Source of the DNA: Campylobacter concisus
Lineage (GTDB): Bacteria; Campylobacterota; Campylobacteria; Campylobacterales; Campylobacteraceae
Direction of reading: 5' to 3'
DNA length: 64,000 nt
Assembly: GCF_002165775.1 (NCBI RefSeq)
Contig: NZ_NDYP01000010.1
Coordinates: 1 to 64,000 of the forward strand
The position numbers were made by a program, and so were the translations under genes. Below, piece by piece: positions 18,398 through 31,026 of this stretch; the stretch's first letter is position 1; the number at the start of each line of letters is the position of its first letter. Under the pieces are notes generated by a model. That model saw nothing but the letters and a program-made list of their open reading frames with translations. It did no database searches and was not told the origin of the DNA.

Positions 18398-19128
18398 TGA
18401 AAATCCAACTAATTTATAGCTACGATGGCTCCAAATTCCAAGGCTCGCAAACTCAGCCGCATAAAAATGGCGTAGAAGATGAGCTTTCGCGTGCTCTAGC
18501 TCACGTTGGAATATTTGAAAAAATAGTCTCTAGCTCACGTACAGACAAAAACGTTCATGCGATTAATCAAAGCTCAAGCGTAATTTGTGGCGATCATTTT
18601 AAAAATTTAGAGCATCTAAAAGAGCTAATCAACCGCCATGCTCATCCAAATATTCATATAAAACGTATAAATTTAGTTGATGAAAACTTTCAAGCAAGGT
18701 TTGATGCCGTAGCAAGGTCTTATAGATACATTATAGATCATGGAGAATTTGATGTTTTTAGCTCAAACTATAAAGTCTTTTTGCCAAAATTTGATATCAA
18801 AAAAGCAAATGAAATTTTATCTAATTTTGTTGGTGAGCATGATTTTAGCTCCTATATGAAAACAGGAAGTAACACAAAAAGTCCGGTGCGAGAAATTTTT
18901 AAGGCATTTTGTTATGAATACAAAAACCAAACTATCATAGTTTTTAAAGCAAATGGATTTTTACGCGCACAAGTACGGCTTATGGTTGCAAATCTACTTA
19001 AAGCCTTAAGTATCAAAAATGGTGGTAAGCTCATTAATGTTTCACTTAACGGATACCCCGCCCTAACTCGTATCCCAGCTCCAGCTGAAGGACTTTATCT
19101 AAATAGAGTTTTTTATAAATTTAACTAG
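18397..19128 (+). CDS. truA: tRNA pseudouridine(38-40) synthase
   Basis: 243 residues, a normal TruA length. The catalytic aspartate sits in SSRTDKNVHAINQ. YDGSKFQGSQ at the N-terminus, FQARFDAVARSYRYII and FLRAQVRLMV near the C-terminus are family signatures. It modifies the anticodon stem-loop of tRNAs at positions 38-40. The ATG overlaps the previous TAA. It is the last gene of the unit; the ~400 bases that follow hold no intact gene. Confidence 0.96.
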   Translation: MKIQLIYSYDGSKFQGSQTQPHKNGVEDELSRALAHVGIFEKIVSSSRTDKNVHAINQSSSVICGDHFKNLEHLKELINRHAHPNIHIKRINLVDENFQARFDAVARSYRYIIDHGEFDVFSSNYKVFLPKFDIKKANEILSNFVGEHDFSSYMKTGSNTKSPVREIFKAFCYEYKNQTIIVFKANGFLRAQVRLMVANLLKALSIKNGGKLINVSLNGYPALTRIPAPAEGLYLNRVFYKFN

Positions 19129-19173
19129 GTTTTTAGAATATTCAATAGTAAGCTTACTTAAAATATTAAATAA

Positions 19174-19383
19174 AGAATCTTAACCCTCCTTCAAATTTTT
19201 AACGCAGTAAATGATAAAGAAAAACTTTTTAAGATCCACTCTGACTCACCTAAAGCCTGCCCACTTGGTAGCAAGATCGAGGGACTTTTAACTGGTCACT
19301 TCCTAAAAGCACAAGAAGCTTTAGAGGATAGTTTAAGAAGCATTACTTTACAAGATCTATTAGATGAGCTTATTGATTTATAA
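19174..19383 (+). pseudogene. Start-less ORF remnant, unrecognised
   Basis: An open frame of 69 codons runs from an in-frame TAA (19171-19173) to TAA at 19381-19383. It contains no ATG, GTG or TTG at a useful place. The conceptual product (core NAVNDKEKLFKIHSD, then GSKIEGLLTGHFLKAQ and ITLQDLLDEL) is protein-like with an amphipathic C-terminal helix. This suggests the 3' end of a decayed or truncated gene. The parent family was not recognised. Confidence 0.45.
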
Positions 19384-19430
19384 AATTTAAAAAGTAGGCA
19401 AACCAAGTTATAGAATTTAAAAAGTAGGCA
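19384..19430 (+). repeat. 17-base direct repeat, two copies
   Basis: AATTTAAAAAGTAGGCA occurs exactly at 19384-19400 and again at 19414-19430, a 30-base period. It directly follows the stop of the ORF remnant. It may be a short tandem duplication or a scar of a rearrangement. Confidence 0.7.
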
Positions 19431-19461
19431 GATATATAAAAAAACCAATCTATTTTATTTA

Positions 19462-19484
19462 TTAGGAACGCTATGCGCTCCTAA
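19462..19484 (+). terminator. Hairpin, possible terminator
   Basis: TTAGGAACGC and GCGCTCCTAA can pair over 10 positions with one mismatch and a 3-base loop, followed by CTATTTTTATATATA. It could end transcription from the truA unit or, read from the other strand, from the ComEA-like gene. Confidence 0.45.
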
Positions 19485-19535
19485 CTATTTTTATATATAT
19501 TTTATGTAAGAATTTTTATAAATTCCTAGATTTTA

Positions 19536-19979
19536 TTACTCTTTGCTTTTCTCTTTTTTAGCTTTGCTCTTTTTCTCTGCTTTATCTTTTGGGCTTTCTT
19601 TCTTATCTTTGACTTCTTTTACGCTATCTTTAGCACCATCTTTTTTCTCTTTTACTTCATCACTCTTTTTACTTACTTTTTGTTTTGTGTCATCTTTTTT
19701 AGATTTTGTTTTAGCTTTTGTTTCGTCTATCTTTGTAGTGCCTGATACTGATATATCTGATTTTAAATTTTCAAATGTCTTATCACCTATACCATTTACA
19801 TTTTTTATATCTTCTATTGAGTTAAATTTATTTGCTTTTCTATACTCTATTATTGCATCTGCCTTTGAAGATCCTATGCCATCTAAACTCATTAACTCTT
19901 CTTTTGTGGCGGTGTTTAAATTTATGGCTGCTAGTAATGTAGAAGCTGCTGCTAATAGTGAGAATATAATCTTTTTCAT
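19536..19979 (-). CDS. ComEA-like helix-hairpin-helix DNA-binding protein
   Basis: 147 residues from the ATG at 19979, which follows AAGGAC; the longer frame upstream lacks a signal peptide. A signal peptide (MKKIIFSLLAAASTLLAA) leads into a double helix-hairpin-helix: NLNTATKEELMSLDGIGSSK and FNSIEDIKNVNGIGDKTFE. This ComEA domain binds double-stranded DNA in the periplasm during natural transformation. The last ~70 residues are a highly charged lysine/glutamate/aspartate/serine tail not found in short ComEA proteins; it could add DNA contact or be a variable linker. Confidence 0.85.
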   Translation of the reverse strand: MKKIIFSLLAAASTLLAAINLNTATKEELMSLDGIGSSKADAIIEYRKANKFNSIEDIKNVNGIGDKTFENLKSDISVSGTTKIDETKAKTKSKKDDTKQKVSKKSDEVKEKKDGAKDSVKEVKDKKESPKDKAEKKSKAKKEKSKE

Positions 19980-20202
19980 TTTTGTCCTTTTTGGGTAAAT
20001 TTGGGTTTGGAGTCTATCATATTTGGTGTTTTTAGTCAACACTCGCATAAAAACATAAGCTAAAAGATATTTATAAATGTAAAGATAAAAAGTCTAATTA
20101 TTTAAAAATATAAATAAATTTTAGATTTGATATTTTGTTATAAATTAAGAAATAATACTAAAAGAAGATTGTTTAGATAAAGAAGATTAAAAATTAACAA
20201 AG

Positions 20203-20319
20203 CCCGCAACGACCTACTTTTCCAACATCCCAGTAAGGGAGAGTATCATCAGCCAGGACGAGCTTAGCTTCTTGGTTCGAGATGGAGCAAGGCGTTTCCT
20301 CGTCTGTATAGTCACGGGC
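20203..20319 (-). rRNA. rrf: 5S ribosomal RNA
   Basis: About 117 bases. The terminal stem GCCCGTGAC / GTTGCGGGC closes the molecule, and the internal 5S-like segments lie at the expected distance. It is the last member of the operon on this strand, about 130 bases after the 23S end. Ends are estimated from the terminal stem. Confidence 0.93.
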
Positions 20320-20364
20320 AGTGTTAAATAAAAGATATATTAGATAAATCTCTTATTTAACACT
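20320..20364 (-). other. Inverted repeat before 5S rRNA (processing stem)
   Basis: AGTGTTAAATAAAAGA (20320-20335) and TCTCTTATTTAACACT (20349-20364) pair over 16 positions with one mismatch around a 13-base loop. The stem abuts the 5S 5' end. It is probably recognised during maturation of the rRNA precursor. Confidence 0.65.
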
Positions 20365-20422
20365 ACTTGATAAAGTTAAAAGTCATAAACAAAGTTTTGC
20401 AAAAACATATCTTATTAAGTTT

Positions 20423-20446
20423 TTATCCTTAACAAGGAAGTGATGC
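20423..20446 (-). repeat. 23S rRNA processing stalk, 3' arm
   Basis: This 24-base arm is complementary, with one mismatch, to 23382-23405 on the far side of the 23S gene. Paired in the precursor the two arms would form the long stem cut by RNase III. Confidence 0.75.
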
Positions 20447-20450
20447 TTAT

Positions 20451-23359
<2,909 letters not shown>

Positions 23360-23381
23360 CTATATTAGATTATTCTAATTC

Positions 23382-23405
23382 GCATCACTTCCTTGTTAAA
23401 GATAA
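23382..23405 (-). repeat. 23S rRNA processing stalk, 5' arm
   Basis: Partner of 20423-20446. The core GCATCACTTCCTTGTTAA matches the reverse complement exactly. The remaining spacer from here to tRNA-Ala (to 23683) is A+T-rich and shows no gene. Confidence 0.75.
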
Positions 23406-23683
23406 CTTTATGTTACTAAATTTAAATCCCAGCTCTCAAGACGGAAAGCATTGACTACTATTTAGATAAGTTTTAAATCCTAAATAGATTGTGATGTCAA
23501 ACTTTTGCATTAAATGCAAAGAGAATAGAAATTTAAATCTTTAACAAGTCCTGTAAAATTGTTTTTAAAACTTGCTTGTGACTATTAACAATATTAATTA
23601 AAAGAACATTTAGACAAAAGTCTAATTAGAAAGTTTAAATTTTTAAGCTCTCTAATTAGACTTAATATAGTTAAACTATTTTA

Positions 23684-23759
23684 TGGTGGAGAATAGCGGG
23701 ATCGAACCGCTGACCTCCTGCGTGCAAAGCAGGCGCTCTCCCAGCTGAGCTAATTCCCC
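23684..23759 (-). tRNA. tRNA-Ala (TGC)
   Basis: 76 bases with encoded CCA. On the minus strand it begins GGGGAATTAGCTCAGC, has anticodon TGC in the loop CTTTGCACG, and a normal T arm GGTTCGATCC. It is in the 16S-23S spacer, the usual place for Ala and Ile tRNAs. Confidence 0.97.
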
Positions 23760-23771
23760 AATTAAATTCTC

Positions 23772-23848
23772 TGGTGGGCCTAACAAGACTTGAACTTGTG
23801 ACCTCACCCTTATCAGGGGTGCACTCTAACCAGCTGAGCTATAGGCCC
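23772..23848 (-). tRNA. tRNA-Ile (GAT)
   Basis: 77 bases with encoded CCA. On the minus strand it begins GGGCCTATAGCTCAGC, with anticodon GAT in CTGATAAG and T arm AGTTCAAGTC. It precedes tRNA-Ala by 12 bases, directly downstream of 16S. Confidence 0.97.
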
Positions 23849-23941
23849 CTATAGGTCTATCAATCTTTCAAAACTAAACAAGGATGATTGAGAATATCTT
23901 TCTTATAGATATCTTGTGAGAGAATATCTATATGTACTCTA

Positions 23942-25450
<1,509 letters not shown>

Positions 25451-25458
25451 ATTAATTA

Positions 25459-25481
25459 CCTATCAAAATTTATTTGATAGG
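25459..25481 (-). other. Perfect leader hairpin before 16S rRNA
   Basis: CCTATCAAA and TTTGATAGG pair perfectly over 9 bases around a 5-base loop, about 10 bases upstream of the 16S 5' end. It probably belongs to the rRNA leader and may guide 16S maturation. Confidence 0.6.
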
Positions 25482-25542
25482 ATTTTATTATGAAGTTTTT
25501 AATCAAAAAACTTTTAGTTTTATTTATTAGTTTGTCTAATCT

Positions 25543-25555
25543 ATTATAAATTATA
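25543..25555 (-). promoter_or_regulatory. Probable rRNA operon -10 region
   Basis: Two overlapping TATAAT hexamers on the minus strand (25543-25548 and 25550-25555) lie about 95 bases before 16S. Exact -10 matches in an otherwise plain A+T-rich spacer make this the best promoter candidate. Confidence 0.5.
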
Positions 25556-25634
25556 AAATAATAGACTGGCTCAATCGATCACTTGTTTAGATTTCAAAGA
25601 TTGACTAATAGTTTAACAATTGTAAGTTAAAAGA

Positions 25635-25667
25635 ACTTTCTGCTCTGCGTTTTGCAAAACAGAAAGT
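25635..25667 (-). terminator. Terminator of the rny-DUF945 unit
   Basis: On the minus strand ACTTTCTGTTTTGC and GCAGAGCAGAAAGT form a 14-base-pair stem (including two G-U pairs) with loop AAAAC, followed by TTCTTTT. It sits 50 bases after the DUF945-like stop and separates that unit from the rRNA promoter. Confidence 0.75.
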
Positions 25668-25716
25668 GAAGTATATAGAAGTGATGCTTAAATGCAGATA
25701 AAAATCAGGATAATTT

Positions 25717-27057
25717 TTAAAAACCCATAAAGAAATTTTGAAGTCCAACTTTTCCATTAAATATAATATCTTTTTTGTTTGGATCATATTTAAATTCGCT
25801 TATTACTTTTTTGTCCTCTTCTTTAAAATATCCAGCAGATATCAAAGTAGGCTCAACAAAAGCTACTTCTGGTACTAGTGTATCAAAAAAATTCGTCAGA
25901 CTTTCATCGACGCTTATTTTTCCACTAAGAGATAATTTATCAAAAATTTCTGACTGATTTGTTCCCTTTTTAAAGCCATTTACTGCTGCATCTAAATTTA
26001 GCTTTAGAGCCTTATCTCCCTTTTTGAAACTTAATGTATCTATTTTTATGGTTGGATTCTTTTCTAAGATTTGATCTATTATCTCATCAAAATTTAATCC
26101 AGTCAAAACATTATATTTTTCTTCATTATTTAAATTATTAAGCTTTTCTAATACATTATTTAATGCAGGCACATTGATATTTGAGATTTTGCTATCAAAG
26201 ATAAAATCTGTATATTTTACTTTATCAACTGCCACTATACCTATTTTTATAACATCGTCTGATTTTCCAAGATCATTTGAGATTTCAAATTTTGAGTCAT
26301 ACTTAAAGTCATCTATCAAAATATTACTTATATCATTAGATGCAAAAGACACCTTTTTAAATTTAACTTTTGCCAAATAAGGTACAAGCTGACTCTCTAA
26401 AATTTTTGAAATCTTAACTGGCTCTTTATAACTTGAGTCAATATAAAATCCTTCGATATTTAGATCAACTTTGTTGTACTCACTAAAATCTTTCAAAACA
26501 ATCTTATCTGCTTCAACCTTTAAGCTGTTTATACTATCTTTTGAATCAAGCGTCATACCAATCTTTATATCTTTTGTATTAACGGCGGTTTTTTGCTTAT
26601 CATTAAATTCAATATTGCTAAATTTAATATCCACATCTTTATCGCCAGTTAGGCTAACTTTTGTTTTAGTTGTTGCAATAACATTTGAACCCATGAATGT
26701 TGCGATAATGTTTTTAATCATATCGTTTTGGATAGAAATTTTTGAGTCGATTTCAAAGCCATCTATAAAAGCAAGCACTGTATGAGAAATTTCATTTTCT
26801 ACTTTAAAAACCAAATCCTCATTTACATTTTTACCAAATATATTTTCCAAAAGATCTTTTGAAACACTAAAATCAAATGATCCTTTTGAGCCAAAAAAAC
26901 CTTTTTTGTAATTGTTATTAGAAATTTTAAAGCCCTTAATATTGTTTAGATCATTCACTATCCTTTGATAGTTTTTCTCCACCTCATTTGAAGCAAAACA
27001 AACCGCTCCAATGGCTACCACGATAACTACGATTAAAGCAGATATCACCTTTTTCAT
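25717..27057 (-). CDS. DUF945-like (YdgA-type) secreted or membrane-anchored protein
   Basis: 446 residues from ATG 27057, which has AAGGAG upstream and overlaps the DedA stop (ATGA). An N-terminal hydrophobic helix (VISALIVVIVVAIGAVCFA) is a signal anchor or signal peptide. The rest is a long beta-rich, lysine/aspartate-rich region with repeated ...DKIVLKDFSEYNKVDLNIEGF-like segments, resembling DUF945/YdgA proteins and, loosely, AsmA-like periplasmic proteins. The family assignment is by overall look only. It ends the operon and is followed by a strong terminator. Confidence 0.65.
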   Translation of the reverse strand: MKKVISALIVVIVVAIGAVCFASNEVEKNYQRIVNDLNNIKGFKISNNNYKKGFFGSKGSFDFSVSKDLLENIFGKNVNEDLVFKVENEISHTVLAFIDGFEIDSKISIQNDMIKNIIATFMGSNVIATTKTKVSLTGDKDVDIKFSNIEFNDKQKTAVNTKDIKIGMTLDSKDSINSLKVEADKIVLKDFSEYNKVDLNIEGFYIDSSYKEPVKISKILESQLVPYLAKVKFKKVSFASNDISNILIDDFKYDSKFEISNDLGKSDDVIKIGIVAVDKVKYTDFIFDSKISNINVPALNNVLEKLNNLNNEEKYNVLTGLNFDEIIDQILEKNPTIKIDTLSFKKGDKALKLNLDAAVNGFKKGTNQSEIFDKLSLSGKISVDESLTNFFDTLVPEVAFVEPTLISAGYFKEEDKKVISEFKYDPNKKDIIFNGKVGLQNFFMGF

Positions 27058-27620
27058 ATTTTTCTCCTTTTTGTCATATTCTGTAAAAAATACCAAATCC
27101 CAAACAGCAAGCCAAACATCACTAGCGGCGTGATATATCCGTGTTTGCCTAGATAGTCATTTGCGTTCATAAAATAATCCCCTGCCTTAAAGCTAGCAAA
27201 CCCGACTATAATCGCCCAAAGAATAGATGAAACCAAATTTATAATGCTAAATTTATAAAATGAATACTTCGTAAGTCCAAGTGCGATAGGCACCAAAGTT
27301 TTGACGCCGTAGATAAATTTTTTGATAAATATTATCTTATCACCGTGTTTTTTGGCCAAAATTCCTACATAAGCAAGCTTTCTTTTATGATTTTTGATAT
27401 AAGGCATAAGTGAGTTTTTATTAAATCTTGCGACATAAAAAATTAGTGTGTCACCGATTGTATTTGCCACGGCAGCGACGATTATACTAAGAGTGATGTC
27501 CATCTTGCCAGCAAAACTTAAAATTCCAGCGGCGATTAATGCAACCATACCGCCACCAAGGCTGTAAAAAAACAATACAATATAGCCGTATGTTGAAACT
27601 GAGTTTATAATATCTTGCAT
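27054..27620 (-). CDS. DedA-family membrane protein
   Basis: 188 residues with several membrane helices. The central motif FIKKFIYGVKTLVPIALGLTKYSFYKF (seen in parts as KFIYGVKTLVPIALGL) matches the DedA/SNARE-associated family, whose usual form is F-x-R-F-x-P-x-x-R. These proteins include undecaprenyl-phosphate and phospholipid flippases. Here the conserved arginines are partly lysines and the proline is glycine, so the substrate is uncertain. The gene overlaps the SYLF gene by one base and the DUF945-like gene by 4. Confidence 0.82.
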   Translation of the reverse strand: MQDIINSVSTYGYIVLFFYSLGGGMVALIAAGILSFAGKMDITLSIIVAAVANTIGDTLIFYVARFNKNSLMPYIKNHKRKLAYVGILAKKHGDKIIFIKKFIYGVKTLVPIALGLTKYSFYKFSIINLVSSILWAIIVGFASFKAGDYFMNANDYLGKHGYITPLVMFGLLFGIWYFLQNMTKRRKI

Positions 27621-28216
27621 TAATCTCCTAAAAGTTTAGATGCTGAGGCTATTAGCTGTTCATAGGCATAGCCACTTTGCTTTAAAATTTCTTCCTTTGC
27701 ACTGATGACTGCTCCACCAAAGCTAGCTCCCGCAAAAAACCCATCATTTGCGGCATATGCGTAGATATCACTTGAAAATTTAAAATCGCTTACTTTACTG
27801 TAATTGCGTCCAATATCACCAAAAGCTACTGATAGCTTTGTATCAAGTGTGATCTTGGCATCTTTAATATCGTGGATAATACTATCTTTAAATATAAAAA
27901 GCACAAGCGAACTATCTTCATAACCAAGCTGTATACCGATGCTGCCGCCACTTATGCTAACTGGTAAAATTTCACTTGGCGAGTTAATGTTGCCAACAAC
28001 CATGATGCCATCTCCGCCCATGCCACCAACGACAAAACCGACCTTTTTAACACTTGGAAAGATGATCGTCGCTTTTGACTGCTCGATTAGCTCTTTTATA
28101 GGAGCGTTTCTAGCACCTCTCATCGTTGTTATAAACGAGTTAGCCGAGTCCAGCACGAGCTCCTCACTGGCAAAGCCAAGTGAGAAAAATAATAAAATTG
28201 AAAAAAGAAATTTCAT
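27620..28216 (-). CDS. SYLF (YSC84) domain lipid-binding protein, secreted
   Basis: 198 residues with signal peptide MKFLFSILLFFSLGFA. The SYLF domain follows with IFPSVKKVGFVVGGMGGDGIMV, ISGGSIGIQLGYEDSSLVLFIF and a C-terminal FAGASFGGAVISA. SYLF proteins bind phosphoinositides in eukaryotes; bacterial members are periplasmic and largely uncharacterised. It sits 9 bases after rny and ends within the DedA start. A second SYLF protein is encoded at 37796-38458. Confidence 0.88.
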   Translation of the reverse strand: MKFLFSILLFFSLGFASEELVLDSANSFITTMRGARNAPIKELIEQSKATIIFPSVKKVGFVVGGMGGDGIMVVGNINSPSEILPVSISGGSIGIQLGYEDSSLVLFIFKDSIIHDIKDAKITLDTKLSVAFGDIGRNYSKVSDFKFSSDIYAYAANDGFFAGASFGGAVISAKEEILKQSGYAYEQLIASASKLLGD

Positions 28217-28225
28217 ATCTTGCCG

Positions 28226-29779
28226 TTATTTTGCAAAATCAACAGCACGAGTCTCTCTGATGACACTTACTTTTATCTCACCAGGATACTGCACCTTACT
28301 CTCGATCTCTTGAGCTATCTCTTTTGCTACAAGCACTGCCTCGTCGTCGTTTATGAGTTTAGCATTTGCGATGACACGAATTTCACGGCCTGCATTTATC
28401 GCATAAGCTTGCTTGATGCCATCTTTACTTTTTGCGATGTTTTCGATCTCTTCAACACGCTTTAAGAAGCTCTCAAGCACCTCACGCCTTGCACCTGGAC
28501 GAGCTGCACTTAGTGCGTCAGCTGCGCAAACAGCCGCACTTTCTATACTTGTTGCCTCTTCGTGGCCGTGGTGAGCGTAGATAGCGTTAATGACTACTGG
28601 ATGCTCTTTATAGCGTTTACAAATTTCAGCTCCAAGATCAACGTGACTACCCTCGTATTCGTGAGTTAACGCCTTGCCGATATCGTGAAGTATGCCAGCT
28701 CTTTTTGCAAGTTTCTCATCTCCGCCACACTCAGCTGCGATGATGCCAGCTAAATGTGCCACTTCAAGGCTGTGAGCCAAGGCATTTTGACCGTAGCTTG
28801 CTCTAAATTTAAGCTTGCCTATTAGTTTTACGATCTCTGGATGAATTTTATTTAAACCAAGATCCATGACGATATTTTCGCCCTCTTCTTGTATGCTTTG
28901 TTCAAATTCTTCAGTCACTTTTTTGTGAAGGTCTTCTATCCTCGCAGGTTGGATTCTTCCATCCTCTACCAAAAGCTCGATCACTCTTGTTGCGATCGCA
29001 CGTCTGTAAAGATTGAAGCTGCTTAGTATGATCGCGTGAGGCGTATCGTCGATAATGATATCAACGCCAAGCACCATTTCAAGGGTCTTGATGTTACGTC
29101 CTTCTTTGCCAATGATCCTACCTTTTAGCTCATCATTTTTAATATTTACGACATTTATCAGACGCTCAGCCGCAAATTCTCCAGCAAATCTTGACGTAGC
29201 CTGTGCCAAGATGTAATTAACCCTCTTTTTAGCCTCTCTTTTTGCTTCTTCTTCATACTTTCTAACGATGTGAGCGATATCCGCACGAGACTTCTCCTCG
29301 ACCTTTTTAAGCACGACTTCTTTTGCCTCTTCTTCTGTTAAACCAGCAGCGTGCTCAAGCACTCTTATCGCTTCTTCTACTTTATTTTGGTAAGTAGCCT
29401 TTAAATTTAACCCCTCTTCGTAAGTGACCTTAGCATCTTGCTTATCTTTTTCAAAAAGCTCTTTGCTCTCATTTAAAAGCTCTTGCTCATTTAGCAAAAT
29501 TTTCTCTTTTTTGGCTAGTTCATCAAATTTACTTGCATACTCTTTTTGAAGCTTTGTCGTCTTGTCATCGTATCTTTTTTTAGCCTCAAATTCAGCCTCT
29601 TGTACTGAAATTTTAGAATTTTTTAGCGTTAGCTCAGCTTCATACTCAATAGCTTTTGCTTTTGCTTTTGCTTGTTCTAAGAAGATATTGTAGTTTGCAT
29701 CATTTATCTTTTTGGCGTATAGATACCCTGCTCCAACGCCCGCCACACCGGCTCCTAAGCCTATTAAAACCTCTATCAT
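28226..29779 (-). CDS. rny: Ribonuclease Y
   Basis: 517 residues, typical length. An N-terminal membrane anchor (VLIGLGAGVAGVGAGYLYA) leads to a long charged coiled coil (~residues 30-190), a KH domain (GRIIGKEGRNIKTLEMVLGVD) and an HD domain with ILHDIGKAL and YAHHGHEEA. RNase Y is the membrane-bound endoribonuclease starting mRNA decay in bacteria lacking RNase E. AGAGGA lies before the ATG. Its first 80 bases overlap the end of the cyclo-ligase gene in another frame. Confidence 0.96.
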   Translation of the reverse strand: MIEVLIGLGAGVAGVGAGYLYAKKINDANYNIFLEQAKAKAKAIEYEAELTLKNSKISVQEAEFEAKKRYDDKTTKLQKEYASKFDELAKKEKILLNEQELLNESKELFEKDKQDAKVTYEEGLNLKATYQNKVEEAIRVLEHAAGLTEEEAKEVVLKKVEEKSRADIAHIVRKYEEEAKREAKKRVNYILAQATSRFAGEFAAERLINVVNIKNDELKGRIIGKEGRNIKTLEMVLGVDIIIDDTPHAIILSSFNLYRRAIATRVIELLVEDGRIQPARIEDLHKKVTEEFEQSIQEEGENIVMDLGLNKIHPEIVKLIGKLKFRASYGQNALAHSLEVAHLAGIIAAECGGDEKLAKRAGILHDIGKALTHEYEGSHVDLGAEICKRYKEHPVVINAIYAHHGHEEATSIESAAVCAADALSAARPGARREVLESFLKRVEEIENIAKSKDGIKQAYAINAGREIRVIANAKLINDDEAVLVAKEIAQEIESKVQYPGEIKVSVIRETRAVDFAK

Positions 29780-30344
29780 TTATTCCTCTTTTTATATAAT
29801 TTTTATTTGGGGTTATATAAAAGTCTGCTACCGCGTCTTGTGCATTTGAAAGCACATCTTTGGTGTAAAAGTCTTTTATCTCAAGAAAAACTATCCGTTT
29901 TGGCTTAATGGGTAAAGAGTCAAAAAATCTATCATAAAATCCTTTTCCATGCCCTATCCTTGCCATAGCTCCATCAACCCCAATCGCTGGAACTACCGCC
30001 ATATCAAGTCTAACATTATCCATTTTTTTGCCAGATGGCTGTCTGACATTAAATTTATAAGTTATAAATGGCATTCGCAATCTTACCATCTTTAAGCTAA
30101 GACCTACCATAAAAGGGGCAAAAATTTCACATTTACGTGATAAATTTCGCCTTATTTTAAGCACATCGACTTCGTAGTTAAGTGGCAAATAAAACAATAC
30201 TTTCTTAGAATTTGTAAAATTTATCAATTTCAAAAGCGTTTTTGTAGCTTTATAGTGCGAGCATTTGGCCTTAAATTTTGTAAGCTTCATTAAATTTGCT
30301 CTTGCATTTTTTCTAAATTCATTTTTTTCTAAATTAACGCTCAT
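29700..30344 (-). CDS. 5-formyltetrahydrofolate cyclo-ligase family protein
   Basis: 214 residues from the ATG at 30344. KVLFYLPLNYEVDVL in the N-terminal half and ARIGHGKGFYDRFFDSL in the C-terminal half match the family, whose usual motif is GxGxGYYDR. It returns 5-formyl-THF to the folate pool as 5,10-methenyl-THF. The last ~27 residues are read from the start of rny in a different frame, an unusually long same-strand overlap. The protein ends with a basic arginine-rich tail that may be non-essential. Confidence 0.85.
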   Translation of the reverse strand: MSVNLEKNEFRKNARANLMKLTKFKAKCSHYKATKTLLKLINFTNSKKVLFYLPLNYEVDVLKIRRNLSRKCEIFAPFMVGLSLKMVRLRMPFITYKFNVRQPSGKKMDNVRLDMAVVPAIGVDGAMARIGHGKGFYDRFFDSLPIKPKRIVFLEIKDFYTKDVLSNAQDAVADFYITPNKNYIKRGINDRGFNRLRSRCGGRWSRVSIRQKDK

Positions 30345-30360
30345 TTTATGCTCTTTCTTG

Positions 30361-30366
30361 TATAAT
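30361..30366 (+). promoter_or_regulatory. Probable -10 box for thioredoxin-ftsY-radA unit
   Basis: Exact TATAAT in the short divergent region, 28 bases before the ATG of the thioredoxin lipoprotein gene. Confidence 0.6.
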
Positions 30367-30393
30367 CCTGAAATCTTATTCAAAAGGAAATTT

Positions 30394-31026
30394 ATGACAT
30401 TAAAACGAGCAATTATAACATCACTTTGCATTTTTGCATTTTTTGGATGCGGCGACGAGAACAAGCAAAAAAAAGAGCAAAATACAAGCGAACAAACGCA
30501 AGGCAAAATTTTAGATAAAAATGCCAGCAAAGATGAAAATTTAAGCAAAGACTCACTCACTCCAAAAATAAGTGAAAATGCCCAAGAAAACGAGATAAAA
30601 GAGGTAAATCTAAAGCTGCTAAGTGGAGCAACTATGCAGATTACAAAAAGAAGCAATGGCTTTGATGTAAAAGATGGCAAAAAAGCAACTCTTTACGTAT
30701 TTTTTGCCACTTGGTGCCCTCCTTGCAAGGCTGAGATCCCACACCTAAACAACCTAAGCGAGAAATTTAAGAACGAGCTAGATATCGTTGGTGTGCTACT
30801 TGAAGACAAAAGTGAAGATGAAGTAAAAGATTTTGCTCAAAAATATAAAATAAAATACGAAGTCGCGGTTGGCGAGGGAAATTTTTTATTTGAAAAAGCG
30901 ATGGGCGGCATAAAAGGCTTGCCTGCGTCAGCACTTTTTAAAGCAAATGGTGACTACGTTCAAGGCTACATCGGTCTTGTGCCTGAAGAGATGCTTGAAA
31001 ACGACATAAATAGGGCCACAAAATAA
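30394..31026 (+). CDS. TlpA-like thioredoxin lipoprotein
   Basis: 210 residues from ATG 30394, which follows AAAAGGA. The signal peptide ends in a lipobox (FAFFGC), so the protein should be a lipid-anchored periplasmic protein. A ~70-residue polar linker precedes a thioredoxin fold with active site FFATWCPPCKAEIPHL and a cis-proline region KGLPASALF. It is probably a periplasmic disulfide reductase, for example in cytochrome c maturation; the exact partner is unknown. Its stop overlaps the ftsY ATG. Confidence 0.9.
   Translation: MTLKRAIITSLCIFAFFGCGDENKQKKEQNTSEQTQGKILDKNASKDENLSKDSLTPKISENAQENEIKEVNLKLLSGATMQITKRSNGFDVKDGKKATLYVFFATWCPPCKAEIPHLNNLSEKFKNELDIVGVLLEDKSEDEVKDFAQKYKIKYEVAVGEGNFLFEKAMGGIKGLPASALFKANGDYVQGYIGLVPEEMLENDINRATK

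Noticed and set aside
20162-20190. AAGAAGATT repeated twice downstream of 5S
   Set aside because: Nine bases in an A+T-rich spacer is weak; no structure or function follows from it.
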